The notes under the pieces: model-generated
Databases searched by the model: none
What the model was told of the DNA's origin: nothing
Seen by the model: only the letters and a program-made list of their open reading frames with translations
In this document: positions 30,553 to 39,947 of the stretch, in pieces
Numbering within the stretch: position 1 is the stretch's first letter
Layout: the number at the start of each line of letters is the position of its first letter
Assembly: GCA_017397935.1 (NCBI GenBank)
Contig: JAFQHN010000017.1
Coordinates: 18,414-82,413, forward strand
Length of the DNA stretch: 64,000 nt
Reading direction: 5' to 3'
Source of the DNA: Bacillota bacterium
GTDB lineage: Bacteria > Bacillota > Dehalobacteriia > UBA4068 > UBA4997
Position numbers and translations under genes: made by a program

Positions 30553-31557
30553 TTAAATATAAAAATAAAGCGGCAGGTTGGCCTGTGCATTAAGTGACCA
30601 ATCCGCAAACTCGCCGCGCTGATATTTACCAAGTGCCGCCGCCGCAATCATGGCCGCGTTGTCGGTGCAATACTTGGGCGATGGATAAACCACCTGCATC
30701 TCGGGCGCCAATTCCTTAACTCTCTCACGCAGCGCCTGATTAGATGCCACACCGCCAGCCAGCACGATAGTCTGCTGCCCAAACTCACAGGCCGCACGCA
30801 CCGCCTTGGTGGCCAGCACCTTAATAATCGCCTCCTGCGCCGAAGCCGCCACATCCTCCATGCGGAAGTCCTCGCCCTTCATCCGCTTTTTGTTCAAGAA
30901 GTTCAGCACCGCGGATTTTAAGCCGCTGAAACTGAAATCATAGCTGTCATCCAGCCACGCACAGGGGAAATCATAAATCGGCTCGCCATCCTTGGCCGCC
31001 GCCTGAATAGCCGGACCACCGGGATAGGGCAAACCCAGCGCACGGGCAATCTTGTCAAAAGCCTCACCGGCCGCGTCATCACGGCTCTGCCCCAGCAAAC
31101 GGTATCTGCCCGCCGCCTCAGCCACCGCCACGCCGCTGTGGCTGCCCGATACCACTAACGCCAGATAAGGATAAGTCAGCTGCGGATGCTCCAAAAACGG
31201 CGCACTCATGTGCCCTTCCAGGTGATGTACGCCAATCAGCGGCACCCCGGCCGAAAAAGCCAGCGCCTTGGCATAAGATACCCCCACCAGCAAAGAACCG
31301 ATCAGCCCCGGCCCCTGCGTTACGGCCACCGCATCCAGATCCGCCAGCTTTACACCTGCCTCATCCAGCGCATGGCGTACTACCGGCACCACCGAGTTCA
31401 AATGCTCACGCGAGGCAATCTCCGGCACCACACCGCCGTAGAGCTGATGCACCGGTATCTGCGTGGCCACCACATTACTCAGCAATTTATAGCCGTCGGT
31501 GATAACTGCGGCCGCAGTTTCATCACAGCTGCTTTCAATCGCCAGAATTTTTACCAT
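30553..31557 (-). CDS. tsaD: tRNA N6-threonylcarbamoyladenosine transferase TsaD
   Basis: Transfers the threonylcarbamoyl group from TC-AMP to A37 of ANN-decoding tRNAs, working with TsaB and TsaE. 334 residues of the ASKHA fold. Metal-binding His pair in HHLEGHMSAPFL, N-terminal AIESSCDETAAAV, VVSGSHSG, and the C-terminal LAGGVASNQALR and STDNAAM-like CTDNAAMIAAA. It ends the cluster tsaE-tsaB-rimI-tsaD, 39 nt after rimI. Confidence 0.97.
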   Translation of the reverse strand: MVKILAIESSCDETAAAVITDGYKLLSNVVATQIPVHQLYGGVVPEIASREHLNSVVPVVRHALDEAGVKLADLDAVAVTQGPGLIGSLLVGVSYAKALAFSAGVPLIGVHHLEGHMSAPFLEHPQLTYPYLALVVSGSHSGVAVAEAAGRYRLLGQSRDDAAGEAFDKIARALGLPYPGGPAIQAAAKDGEPIYDFPCAWLDDSYDFSFSGLKSAVLNFLNKKRMKGEDFRMEDVAASAQEAIIKVLATKAVRAACEFGQQTIVLAGGVASNQALRERVKELAPEMQVVYPSPKYCTDNAAMIAAAALGKYQRGEFADWSLNAQANLPLYFYI

Positions 31558-31596
31558 AATTATACCTCAAATCATATCACATATATCACATTTATA

Positions 31597-32064
31597 TCAC
31601 ATCAAGGCCCGTCCGCTGATGTCACAGCTCATCAGCAGGGCGTCCTCGTGGTTGTCCTCATAATATCCGGGGCGGCAGCCGTTAACCGCAAAGCCGCACT
31701 TGGCATACACCGCCAGCGCCGCCGCGTTTCCCCGCCGCACCTCCAAATTGACCTTGGTGCAGCCCAGCAGCGCCGCCATATCCAGCAGACCGTTCATCAG
31801 CTGATACCCGATACCCTGCCCGCGTACCTCGGCCAGCACTGCCACATTGTTTATCTCCGCCTCATCCAGCACCTGCCAGAAGCCGGCATAACCCAGCAGC
31901 CTGTCGCCCTCCACCACCGCAATCACGTGTGATATTGGCCGTGCCAGCTCGGTCAGGTATGCGTCCCTGCTCCACGGCTGGGCAAAAGCCTCATTCTCAA
32001 TGGCCACCAGTTGGCTGAGGTACTTGCCGGCATTGTCCAAAGATAACTCCACCAGCACGCTCAT
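31597..32064 (-). CDS. rimI: RimI-type ribosomal/N-terminal protein acetyltransferase
   Basis: A 155-residue GNAT enzyme that N-acetylates ribosomal protein bS18 in model bacteria. The acetyl-CoA loop is VLAEVRGQGIGYQLMNGL; VNLEVRRGNAAALAVYAKCGF is the usual C-terminal pattern. Its ATG overlaps the tsaB stop (ATGA), with GGAGG in the last codons of tsaB. Placement inside the t6A cluster is common in Bacillota. Confidence 0.92.
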   Translation of the reverse strand: MSVLVELSLDNAGKYLSQLVAIENEAFAQPWSRDAYLTELARPISHVIAVVEGDRLLGYAGFWQVLDEAEINNVAVLAEVRGQGIGYQLMNGLLDMAALLGCTKVNLEVRRGNAAALAVYAKCGFAVNGCRPGYYEDNHEDALLMSCDISGRALM

Positions 32065-32783
32065 GCCTTTTCCTCCGCCTTTAATTTGGCTATGCGATTT
32101 CGCTCAGCCTCCGATAAGCGCAGGTAGAAGGCCTCCACTCTCTCCGGGGGCAGTGCCTCCTCAGTTCTTTCCTGCGCGATAAAAGCCGCCCCAAAAGCAC
32201 CGAAAAGCCTTTTCTCCGGCGGGGCAATCCGACAAGCCTCACCCAATTCGGCACGCATTTGGTTTATGTAAATTTCGGCGGCGTCGCCCACAAAAATAAC
32301 CTGCTTAATATCAGCGGAGGCGGCCAGAAATTCACGCAATCTCTCCGCCAAATCACTCAGCGATAACGCCATCGGCGGCCAAATCTCCGCACCGTCGGGC
32401 GCATATAAAGCCGTGTAAACCTCGTTCCGCCGTGCATCCAGCACCGGGCAGATAAAAGCACCCATCTGCCGCACCGCATAAGCCTCGGCCTCCAAGGTGC
32501 CCACCGGCAGCAGCGGCAACCCCTGCCCCTCGGCCAGTCCCTTCGCCGTAGCCAAACCGATACGCAGACCCGTAAAAGAACCGGGGCCGTTGGTAACCGC
32601 CACCAAATCCATATCCGCCAAGGTCAGCCCTGCACCGCCAAGCAGCGCTTGCAGCATGGGCAGCAGCCTCTCCGAGTGCGTCAGCCCCACATTCAGGCAG
32701 CAGGACGCAATCAGCCTGTCACCCTCAACCACCGCCAGGGATAACCCCTTACCGGCCGCGTCAACTGATAAGATTTTCGCCAT
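32061..32783 (-). CDS. tsaB: t6A synthesis protein TsaB
   Basis: Scaffold paralogue of TsaD that dimerises with it and recruits TsaE. About 240 residues starting MAKILSVDAAGKGLSLA. ASKHA hallmarks: ILSVDAAG, TNGPGSFTGLRIGLATAKGL, and PVLDARRNEVYTALY. I start at ATG 32783, which overlaps the end of tsaE by 23 nt; the longer open frame upstream is tsaE in another phase. Stop overlaps the rimI start. Confidence 0.94.
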   Translation of the reverse strand: MAKILSVDAAGKGLSLAVVEGDRLIASCCLNVGLTHSERLLPMLQALLGGAGLTLADMDLVAVTNGPGSFTGLRIGLATAKGLAEGQGLPLLPVGTLEAEAYAVRQMGAFICPVLDARRNEVYTALYAPDGAEIWPPMALSLSDLAERLREFLAASADIKQVIFVGDAAEIYINQMRAELGEACRIAPPEKRLFGAFGAAFIAQERTEEALPPERVEAFYLRLSEAERNRIAKLKAEEKA

Positions 32784-33246
32784 AAGCCAGCGCCTCCTCC
32801 AACCATTTATGCTCACCGTGGACGGTAATTTCAATCTCACGCCACTCGGCGCCGTCATCATCCAGCCGCCGTTTGATGTCAATATCCAGCCTGTCCTCGG
32901 GCAGGTCATCCAGCATTATCTGCGGCCATTCCACCAACACCACGGCCTCGCCATCAAAATACTCGTAGATACCCCTCTCCCAGGCCTCATCAGCATCCGC
33001 CAGGCGGTATAAATCCATGTGCACAAAGGGCAGCCGTCCGCTGAAATACTGGTCGGCAATGGTAAAGGTGGGGCTGGTTACCTGCTCCTCCACCTCCAAG
33101 CCCTCGGCCATCCCCTGAGAAAACAGGGTCTTACCGGCGCCCAGTTCTCCCGTCAGCGCAATACACAGGCCGGCCGGCGCAAACTGCCCCAAAATCCGCC
33201 CAAAGCGGTGGGTTTCCTCCGGTTTATAAGTACAAAAACGCCACAT
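32761..33246 (-). CDS. tsaE: t6A synthesis ATPase TsaE
   Basis: A 161-residue P-loop ATPase that drives turnover of the TsaBD complex. Walker A GELGAGKTLFSQGMAEGL, switch-like VTSPTFTIADQYF, and MDLYRLADADEAWERGIYEYF with VVLVEWP are all family hallmarks. Start ATG 33246 with TAGGA upstream. First gene of the cluster. Confidence 0.95.
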   Translation of the reverse strand: MWRFCTYKPEETHRFGRILGQFAPAGLCIALTGELGAGKTLFSQGMAEGLEVEEQVTSPTFTIADQYFSGRLPFVHMDLYRLADADEAWERGIYEYFDGEAVVLVEWPQIMLDDLPEDRLDIDIKRRLDDDGAEWREIEITVHGEHKWLEEALAYGENLIS

Positions 33247-33396
33247 AATCGTTCCTACCAATCATTAAGATTTCTGTTTCGGTCAATTTTCAGCCCAAAA
33301 CCTACTCATTTTATCAGTATACTACTTTCAGCGGCTAAACCTCAACCCCTTTATCAAATTTCTTAAAAATAATCGGTATATTCACAATCCATATAT

Positions 33397-34083
33397 TCAC
33401 ACACTGCACGCCGCCGCAAACGCTTCCCATAATTTCCCCGCGCCGCATAAACGCTCCGGGTGCCATTGTACGCCCACCGCAAACCGCCGCTCCGCCAGCA
33501 CAATGCCCTCCACCAGTCCGTCGGGCGCCCATGCACAGGCAGCTGCCATCTCGCCCGTCTGCCTTACCCCCTGATGATGAAAGCTGTTTACCTCAGCCGT
33601 GCCGCCGTCCGCCACGCCGCAAATCTCCGCCAGCCGGCCGCTTAGCTTCACCTCATGCCAGGGCTGTTCGGCCGGTGCGCTCTGGTTGTGCAGCAATCCC
33701 TGCGGCATCTCCCGCAAATCCTGCCACAAACTGCCGCCGCTCCACACATTTATCACCTGCATACCGCGGCAAATCCCCAGCAGAGGCAGATCAGCGGCAT
33801 AAGCCGCCCCCACCAGCGCCAACTCCCAGCTGTCCCGCCGATTATCCACCTCGCCCAGGCCGTAACGCGGCTGCTCGCCCCACAGCTTGGGGTGCAAATC
33901 TCCGCCCCCGCTTAAAATCAGTCCGTCCAGCCGCCCGACGACCTCCTCAACAGCCTTATCAGCCAAATCCTGCGGCGGCAGCGCCACGCCGCACATCCCC
34001 ACCTTGTTCAACTGCCGCAAATAATAAGAGCGCAGGAACATCTCATCCCCACGCTCTCCGCAGCTTATCCCCACCAATCGCAT
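33397..34083 (-). CDS. Peptidase C26 / gamma-glutamyl-GABA hydrolase-like glutamine amidotransferase
   Basis: 228 residues of class I glutamine amidotransferase fold. Nucleophile Cys in LLGICRGMQVINV, and the His-Glu pair in VGVQWHPE. LILSGGGDLHPKLWGE matches the PuuD-type group that hydrolyses gamma-glutamyl bonds in putrescine or gamma-glutamyl peptide breakdown. No puu pathway genes are near, so the substrate is open. Start ATG 34083, 8 nt after GGAGG; the GTG at 34092 overlaps that site. Confidence 0.87.
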   Translation of the reverse strand: MRLVGISCGERGDEMFLRSYYLRQLNKVGMCGVALPPQDLADKAVEEVVGRLDGLILSGGGDLHPKLWGEQPRYGLGEVDNRRDSWELALVGAAYAADLPLLGICRGMQVINVWSGGSLWQDLREMPQGLLHNQSAPAEQPWHEVKLSGRLAEICGVADGGTAEVNSFHHQGVRQTGEMAAACAWAPDGLVEGIVLAERRFAVGVQWHPERLCGAGKLWEAFAAACSV

Positions 34084-34143
34084 CGGCCACACCTCCGCTT
34101 GATTTTATGTACGCCCATACGATTTTATCCTGTTTTTTACCTG

Positions 34144-34857
34144 CTATAAAATCATCGCCAACCCCTCGATCACCGTTAAATGCAAAGGGTAATAAAGATA
34201 AAAGAAATATTTTTGCCCCGCCCAGCCACGCTTCTCATGCGGTATGGCCAACAGCGGCAGCGCTAACAAGCCGGCATACTGCTTGCCGCCCATCGGAGAA
34301 GATACCGCCAGCACCAGCAGACCAACCGCAAAACCCAGCAGCGGCCGCAGCCTGCTCCTGCCATCCTCGCCGCCCCGGCTGCCAATCTCGGCCCAAAGCG
34401 GCAGCATTACCCCCGCAAAGCCGTAATCTATATGCACCTCGCCGCAAAACAGCCACACCACCGCAATCAGCGCCGCCAAAGCCACGCCATCGGCCATACT
34501 CCGCCCCTGCTTAAACCGCCGAAGCAGCAGCACCAGCACCGCCGACAACCCCAGCGTCACCAGCACATTACCGTAAACCTCGCCGCAATACAGCCAATAC
34601 GCCGCCATAAAGGCCGCGCCCAGGCCCAGCAGCCGTGCCACATAAGCCGCCCCGTTGTGCGTGTAACGGCAGCCCTCCCACACCGTGTAAGAGAATATGG
34701 GAAACGCCAGCCGCCCGATTATCCGCAGCCAATCACACCCCGGCAGCAGTGCATAACCGATATGGTCTAAGGTCATCGCCACCAGGCCCAGCATTTTCAG
34801 TTGATTTTGGGTAATTGAAAACCCGTTTTGATTAAAATTTAAGCTGATTGTATTCAT
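34144..34857 (-). CDS. TraX-like integral membrane protein
   Basis: About 237 residues and seven or eight hydrophobic helices. The N-terminal stretch QLKMLGLVAMTLDHIGYALL, then IIGRLAFPIFSYTVWEGCRYT, and the C-terminal YFFYLYYPLHLTVIEGLA match the TraX family. TraX of F plasmid acetylates pilin, but chromosomal Bacillota members have no known pilin substrate and are probably acyltransferases. Start ATG 34857 is a choice; a TTG at 34899 would add 14 residues. No conjugation genes surround it. Confidence 0.8.
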   Translation of the reverse strand: MNTISLNFNQNGFSITQNQLKMLGLVAMTLDHIGYALLPGCDWLRIIGRLAFPIFSYTVWEGCRYTHNGAAYVARLLGLGAAFMAAYWLYCGEVYGNVLVTLGLSAVLVLLLRRFKQGRSMADGVALAALIAVVWLFCGEVHIDYGFAGVMLPLWAEIGSRGGEDGRSRLRPLLGFAVGLLVLAVSSPMGGKQYAGLLALPLLAIPHEKRGWAGQKYFFYLYYPLHLTVIEGLAMIL

Positions 34858-34917
34858 ACCCACAGTATAGATTTTGTGCAGGCGGCTGTCAATATTCAAT
34901 CCACCCTTAATCCGCCT

Positions 34918-35292
34918 TTAATCCGCAAATCCCGTGGGCACAATACCCATACTTATCTCCATCGCCTGGTTGATTCGGCTCATGGTCAGCTCATCCAGCA
35001 CCGCCACCCGCTGCTGCAAGCGCTGCTTATCAATGGTGCGTATCTGCTCGGCCAACACCACCGAATCCCGTGCCAGACCGGACTCCTTGCGGCTCAGCTC
35101 CACATGGGTGGGCAGCTTGGCCTTGCACATCCGGGAAGTTATCGGCAGCACAATCGTCGTCGGGCTGAAATTGTTGCCCACATCATTCTGCACCACCAGC
35201 ACCGGCCGCACTCCGCCCTGCTCGCTGCCCTGCACCGGGTTTAACTCCGCAAAAAATATTTCTCCGCGCCTCAGCGCCATCTTGTTGGTCAT
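34918..35292 (-). CDS. mazF: MazF/PemK-type endoribonuclease toxin, no adjacent antitoxin
   Basis: 124 residues of the CcdB/PemK fold. RRGEIFFAELNPVQGSEQGGVRPVLVVQND carries the conserved loop, followed by TTIVLPITS and LAEQIRTIDK. Homologues such as B. subtilis NdoA cut mRNA at short sequences. In many Bacillota a MazE-like antitoxin lies just upstream. Here the 200 bp upstream contains no credible small frame, only the pgm terminator. It may pair with a distant antitoxin. Confidence 0.9.
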   Translation of the reverse strand: MTNKMALRRGEIFFAELNPVQGSEQGGVRPVLVVQNDVGNNFSPTTIVLPITSRMCKAKLPTHVELSRKESGLARDSVVLAEQIRTIDKQRLQQRVAVLDELTMSRINQAMEISMGIVPTGFAD

Positions 35293-35435
35293 CTCGGCTC
35301 ACTCCCGCTGATTTTGGCAGGCCGCCGCTGCTTTTATGTAGCCTTATGCGCCACCTGCTCTTATCAAGGATTCTGCCCCATGCCGCACCTGCTTATACCG
35401 GCCAAAATTCGCCAAATTTACCCCAACCCAACCGC

Positions 35436-35476
35436 CAAAAAAACAACACCCGTGGCAGATTAAATCCGCCCGGGCG
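35436..35476 (-). terminator. Rho-independent terminator after pgm
   Basis: Minus strand: GCCCGG and GCGGATT pair with AATCTGC and CCGGGT-like sequence, with one bulged A, for about 12 pairs. TGTTGTTTTTTT follows. It lies about 30 nt past the pgm stop. Confidence 0.85.
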
Positions 35477-35503
35477 CTGTCATATTTGCGTTTTTAATAT
35501 TTC

Positions 35504-37270
35504 TCAATACTTCTTTATATACTTGCTCACCGGCTTAAAGAATTGCTGCTGCACGGCTTTCAGGTTGTCCTCGGCCTCGTCCTCATCCGCACCGGCAATA
35601 CAGAAGTAAAAACGGATTTTCGGCTCAGTACCGCTGGGGCGCACCTTAATAAAGCTGCCGTCGGCAAAGGTAATGCCCAGCATATCCACCTGCGGGAAGT
35701 CCAGCGGTTTAAGCTCGCCGTCCACCAACTGCTCGCCCTTGGCATAAAACTCACGCCGTGCCACGGCCATGCCGCCCAAATCTTCGCGTCTGTCCTCCGC
35801 CAAAATCTGCAAAATCTCCTTTATCTGCTCACGCCCGTCCATGCCGGATAACGTCACCGCCACCTGCGCATCCAGATAGTAGCCGAACTTCTCATAAATC
35901 ACATCCAGCACATCCGGCAGAGTCTTATCCAACAGCTCCTTGTAATACAGTGCCGCCTCGGCCACCAGCGCCGCCGCCAGCACGGCATCCTTATCCCGCG
36001 CATAGGTGCCCTTCAAATAGCCCAGGCTCTCCTCAAACCCCAGCAGAAAAGTCCCCCGGCCGCTTTCCTCCATCAGCTTGATCTGCTCGCCGATGTACTT
36101 AAAGCCAACCGGCACCTCCTTCAAATCAACCCCCAGGGAGGATACCACCTTATTGGCCAGCGCCGTGGATACCACACTCTTTACCACCATGCCGTCAATC
36201 GGCAGCGTGCCCAGCTCCTTCTCCTGCTTGATGATGTAATAAGCCAGCAGCACACCAACCTGGTTGCCCGTCAGCCGCTTAAATTTACCGTTGGCCGTAC
36301 GGCAACAAACCCCCAAACGGTCGGCGTCAGGGTCGGTCGCCAGCAGCAGATCCACCTGTCCGCCGCCTTCACTCTCAATTTTCTCGGCCAGCTTTTCGGC
36401 CAGCTTCCACGCACCGTCCTCCTCCGGGTTAGGCACGGCCACCGTCGAAAATTCGCTGTCGGCCACCGCCTGTTCCTCCACCAAATGCAGGTTAACAAAG
36501 CCGTTTTCGCGCAAAATCCGTTCCACAGGCGCTTTGCCGGTACCGTGCAGCGGCGTAAATACAATGTTCAGCTTATCCCCACGCGCCGCCGACATCTGAC
36601 TGTTCAGCATCTGCTCCCGCACCCGTGCCGTGTAAATATCATCCAACTCGGCGCCCAGCATTTGCAGCAAGCCTGCGCTTTTGGCCTGCTCAATCGGCAT
36701 TACCGGCACCTGCCAGCAATTTCGCTCCGCCATCTTGGCCACAATGCGGTCAGCCTGTTCGGGCGGCAGCTGTCCGCCATCCTCCCAATACACCTTATAG
36801 CCGTTGTACTGCTTGGGGTTATGGCTGGCCGTGATCATAATGCCCGCAATCGCCCCCGTCTGCCGCACCGCAAAGGATAACACCGGAGTAGGCCGAAGTT
36901 CCGCACACAAATAGGCCTTAATGCCGTTGGCCGCCAGCACACCGGCCGCCTCCCGGGCAAAATCCGCCGAAAAACGCCGCGAATCATAAGAGATAGCCAC
37001 GCCGCGCGCCTTGGCCGCCTCGCCGTATTCCGCCACCATATCGGCCATGCCCTGCGTCAGCCGCCGGATAAGATAAATGTTCATGCGGTTGGTGCCGATG
37101 CCCAATTCTCCGCGCATACCGCCGGTGCCAAACTCCAAATCACAGTAAAAGCGGTCGGTGATCTCAGCCTCATCCTCGGCCACCGCCAGCAGCTCAGCCC
37201 GGTCAGCCTCGCTCAGCCAATCCGCCGCCAGCCACTCCTCAAAACGCTCTTTTATCTGCTGTGTCAACAT
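35504..37270 (-). CDS. Phosphoglucomutase / phosphomannomutase family phospho-sugar mutase
   Basis: Interconverts glucose-1-P and glucose-6-P (and possibly mannose or other sugar phosphates), linking glycolysis to cell-wall and glycogen precursors. 588 residues, the length of the large Bacillota PgcA type. Active Ser in TASHNPKQYNGYKVY, metal loop DPDADRLG, sugar loop GFEESLGYL, and phosphate-binding RPSGTEPKIRFY. Start ATG 37270 after GGGTGG. The glucokinase gene nearby makes its substrate. Confidence 0.93.
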   Translation of the reverse strand: MLTQQIKERFEEWLAADWLSEADRAELLAVAEDEAEITDRFYCDLEFGTGGMRGELGIGTNRMNIYLIRRLTQGMADMVAEYGEAAKARGVAISYDSRRFSADFAREAAGVLAANGIKAYLCAELRPTPVLSFAVRQTGAIAGIMITASHNPKQYNGYKVYWEDGGQLPPEQADRIVAKMAERNCWQVPVMPIEQAKSAGLLQMLGAELDDIYTARVREQMLNSQMSAARGDKLNIVFTPLHGTGKAPVERILRENGFVNLHLVEEQAVADSEFSTVAVPNPEEDGAWKLAEKLAEKIESEGGGQVDLLLATDPDADRLGVCCRTANGKFKRLTGNQVGVLLAYYIIKQEKELGTLPIDGMVVKSVVSTALANKVVSSLGVDLKEVPVGFKYIGEQIKLMEESGRGTFLLGFEESLGYLKGTYARDKDAVLAAALVAEAALYYKELLDKTLPDVLDVIYEKFGYYLDAQVAVTLSGMDGREQIKEILQILAEDRREDLGGMAVARREFYAKGEQLVDGELKPLDFPQVDMLGITFADGSFIKVRPSGTEPKIRFYFCIAGADEDEAEDNLKAVQQQFFKPVSKYIKKY

Positions 37271-37387
37271 AATTCTACCACCCTTTTCATATTAAACAAA
37301 AACCTGCTTAGACAAAACTCTGCTGTTATGTTATACTGTTCATACTAATATATTAAGGTGACGGACAAACAATAACGGTTATTTTTA

Positions 37388-37810
37388 TTAAAATTCATCC
37401 AACAGTTCCCTGCGCTTTTCATCATATTCTTCCCGGGTTATCAACTGCCGGTCATACAGAGAATTTAATTTTATCAGCTTCGCTTCAATATCTTCTCTGT
37501 CATCATGGGCTTTCGGCATATCCATACCGTATTCACCGCGTCCATCATATTCACCGTCTTTCCCGTCTTCAATGATGATTTCATGGGTCGCAATACCCTC
37601 GTCGGAAAATCCGTTTTTATAATGAGTAAAAGCTATCACTCCGGCTATCGCAGTCCATACAATACCAAACGGGCCAAATGTCGGTATCACAATAAAACAG
37701 CCTATTAACACAAACAAAATCCCGATGACAAATCCCATCTTTGATTGCGTTCTTCCGGGTTGTACTTTAATTTTCTTAGGTGCCATATCCCACTCATCAT
37801 CCCTTCTCAC
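37388..37810 (-). CDS. Membrane protein with C-terminal SHOCT-like domain
   Basis: 140 residues. A charged N-terminus is followed by two hydrophobic helices (about 25-65, MGFVIGILFVLIGCFIVI and FGIVWTAIAGVIAF). A Glu/Asp/Gly-rich loop leads to a C-terminal module, IEAKLIKLNSLYDRQLITRE, which fits the short SHOCT domain found at the ends of many small bacterial membrane proteins. GTG 37810 or ATG 37786 could be the start; neither has a strong RBS. Function unknown. Confidence 0.65.
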   Translation of the reverse strand: MRRDDEWDMAPKKIKVQPGRTQSKMGFVIGILFVLIGCFIVIPTFGPFGIVWTAIAGVIAFTHYKNGFSDEGIATHEIIIEDGKDGEYDGRGEYGMDMPKAHDDREDIEAKLIKLNSLYDRQLITREEYDEKRRELLDEF

Positions 37811-37931
37811 ATCACAACTTAAACTATCCTTCTGTCACTTATCATTCTAAACAAATCACGCCAAAATAGCAAGTACAGGCGGCAAAATAAACCGCAATTT
37901 TCCACCCAAATAACATAAAGGAGGCCCCGTT

Positions 37932-38912
37932 ATGACCGCCATCTTAACCCTTGACATCGGCGGCAGCAAAACCGCAATTTCTCTCTGGCAAGCCACCTGC
38001 GCCTGCCCGCGGCTGCTGCACACCGCCGCCGTCCCCACCGATTACACCGATGCCGACGGACTTATCCCCCACCTGCGGCAATTCTGCCAAACCGTCGCCA
38101 TAGATAATGACTATAAAAACGACTATAAAATCGAAGCCTGTGCGCTGGCCATAGCCGGCCCCACCAACAGAGCAGACGGCCTGCTGCGGCTGACCAATAA
38201 CCCTCTGGTGCTGGATATTACGGAGCTGTACCCGATATTTCCTGCCTGCCGCTTCACCGTCCTCAATGATTTGGAGGCGCTGGCTTACGCCCTGCCGCAC
38301 CTTTCGGCCTCCTCTTTGCAGCAGTTAAACCCCAATGCCGCCCCCAACCCTCACGCCGCCCAATTTACCCGGCTGGCCGCTGCGGTGGGCACAGGTTTTG
38401 GTGCGGCAGCCCTGCTTAACGGCGGCCGTGTTCTCCCCACCGAGGCCGGACATTGCCGCTTTGCCCCGGCAGACGCCGCCCAGGCCAGGCTGCTGGCCGA
38501 CCTGCACCTTAACACTATTACCAATGAAACCCTTCTCTCCGGTGACGGTTTAGAGCGTATTTACACCGCACTTAATCTCCAATCCGCCCCGCTTACCGCT
38601 GCCGAAATCAATTCTCGCGCCCAACTTGGCTGCCCTGCCGCACTGGCCGCCACCGATATGTTCAGCAGCTGTCTGGGCACGGCGCTCGGCAATCTGGCCG
38701 TTACCTTTTTGGCCGGCGGCGGTATATTTCTGGCCGGCGGTGTCTGCCAAAAGCTGGGGCCGCTGTTAAACGCCGCGCTGTTAATGCAGTCCATGGTCAT
38801 CCCCGGCCCGTTTGCGGCTTATCTGGCAGCGCTGCCCGTCTGGCAGATAACCGACCCCAATGCTGTTTCCCTCGGCGCAGCCGCCCTGGCCGACCGCACC
38901 CTGCTGGGATAA
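37932..38912 (+). CDS. glk: Glucokinase (bacterial Glk family, ASKHA fold)
   Basis: Phosphorylates glucose to glucose-6-P with ATP. 326 residues. N-terminal phosphate loop TLDIGGSKTAISLW, LTNNPLVLD, VLNDLEALAYAL with the catalytic Asp, GTGFGAAALL, the sugar-contacting EAGHCRFAP, SGDGLERIY, and FLAGGVCQK. The pattern follows the E. coli Glk group rather than the ROK group, since the ROK zinc cysteines are absent. A short DNA repeat encodes DNDYKNDYK. RBS AAAGGAGG. Converges with corA. Confidence 0.85.
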   Translation: MTAILTLDIGGSKTAISLWQATCACPRLLHTAAVPTDYTDADGLIPHLRQFCQTVAIDNDYKNDYKIEACALAIAGPTNRADGLLRLTNNPLVLDITELYPIFPACRFTVLNDLEALAYALPHLSASSLQQLNPNAAPNPHAAQFTRLAAAVGTGFGAAALLNGGRVLPTEAGHCRFAPADAAQARLLADLHLNTITNETLLSGDGLERIYTALNLQSAPLTAAEINSRAQLGCPAALAATDMFSSCLGTALGNLAVTFLAGGGIFLAGGVCQKLGPLLNAALLMQSMVIPGPFAAYLAALPVWQITDPNAVSLGAAALADRTLLG

Positions 38913-38921
38913 TCACAAATC

Positions 38922-38984
38922 AAAAATGCTCCTCTTTGCAAAAAACCGCGGTGCCGCCGTTATCTGCAAAAAGGAGCATTTATT
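38922..38984. terminator. Bidirectional terminator between glk and corA
   Basis: AAATGCTCCT and TTTGCA pair with TGCAAA and AGGAGCATTT (one C-A mismatch) around a 24-nt loop. T-runs flank both sides (TTTATTTT on plus). Confidence 0.85.
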
Positions 38985-39947
38985 TTAATGCCATTTATTA
39001 TAAGAATTCATCTGCCGCAGCAGGAAGAAGCACAGCAGCGAGGCCACCACGCACACCACCAGCACAGTCAGCGTGGTAAACGGGTTATCAGCCATCGGCA
39101 TGGGCACATTCATACCAAAAAAACTGGTGATAAAGGTCGGCACCGCCACAATCAGCGTGATAACCGTCAGAAAATTCATCACCTTGCTCAGGTTGTTGTT
39201 GGATATCGAGGCCAGCGCATCCATCGAGTTTCGCAAAATGGTGGTGTAAATGTCGGCCATCTCCACCGCCTGCTTGTTCTCGATGATCACATCATCCAGC
39301 AAATCACGGTCCTCTTCATACATCCGTATGGTACGTGTGCGGAACAGCTTCTCCATCACCTTGTCATTAGAACGAAGAGATGTGGTAAAATATACCAAGC
39401 TCTTTTGTAAATTAAGCAGGCTGTTCAGGTCATCATTGTTCATGGCCTGGCGCAAACGGGCCTCCAAGGCCTCATAACGGCGGTTGATGTCACGCAGAGA
39501 TTTCAGGTAAATATTGGTCTGCATCTGTAAAATTTGCAGAATAAGCCGTGTTTTCTTAAAAGTTGCGGCCGATTTGACACGTCCGCCGGAAAAATTACGG
39601 TACAGGTCCAGCTCATTCAAGCTGACCGTCACAATATATTCATCGTTCAACACAATGCCCAGCGGCACGGTGTCATAAAGCACGGCAGAGCCGGTAATCA
39701 CCGGCACATTAACGATGATAAGGATTTGGCCGTCATCGGTTTCCACACGGGCCAGCTCCTCATCGTCCAGGGGATAACGGATAAACTCCTCGGCGATGCC
39801 GGTTTGGGCACTCACCAGGCGGATCTCCTCGGGGGTTGGGTCCACCAGATTTATCCAATCGCCCTTTTGCATAGTCCCAACCTGCTGCATCAGCGGGGTC
39901 ACGGTCTCGGCTGCACCCTCCATGGGGGTGCGGTAAATTGTCAGCAC
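38985..39947 (-). CDS. corA: CorA-family magnesium/cobalt transporter
   Basis: A 320-residue membrane channel. A cytoplasmic alpha/beta domain and long helix lead to two C-terminal membrane helices. The selectivity motif GMN is present at 278-280 (FFGMNVPMP), and the last residues are basic. Substrate is probably Mg2+, possibly another divalent ion, since members of the broader 2-TM-GxN family vary. Start GTG 39947, 8 nt after GGAGG. It is preceded by a structured leader with a short open frame. Confidence 0.9.
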   Translation of the reverse strand: MLTIYRTPMEGAAETVTPLMQQVGTMQKGDWINLVDPTPEEIRLVSAQTGIAEEFIRYPLDDEELARVETDDGQILIIVNVPVITGSAVLYDTVPLGIVLNDEYIVTVSLNELDLYRNFSGGRVKSAATFKKTRLILQILQMQTNIYLKSLRDINRRYEALEARLRQAMNNDDLNSLLNLQKSLVYFTTSLRSNDKVMEKLFRTRTIRMYEEDRDLLDDVIIENKQAVEMADIYTTILRNSMDALASISNNNLSKVMNFLTVITLIVAVPTFITSFFGMNVPMPMADNPFTTLTVLVVCVVASLLCFFLLRQMNSYNKWH

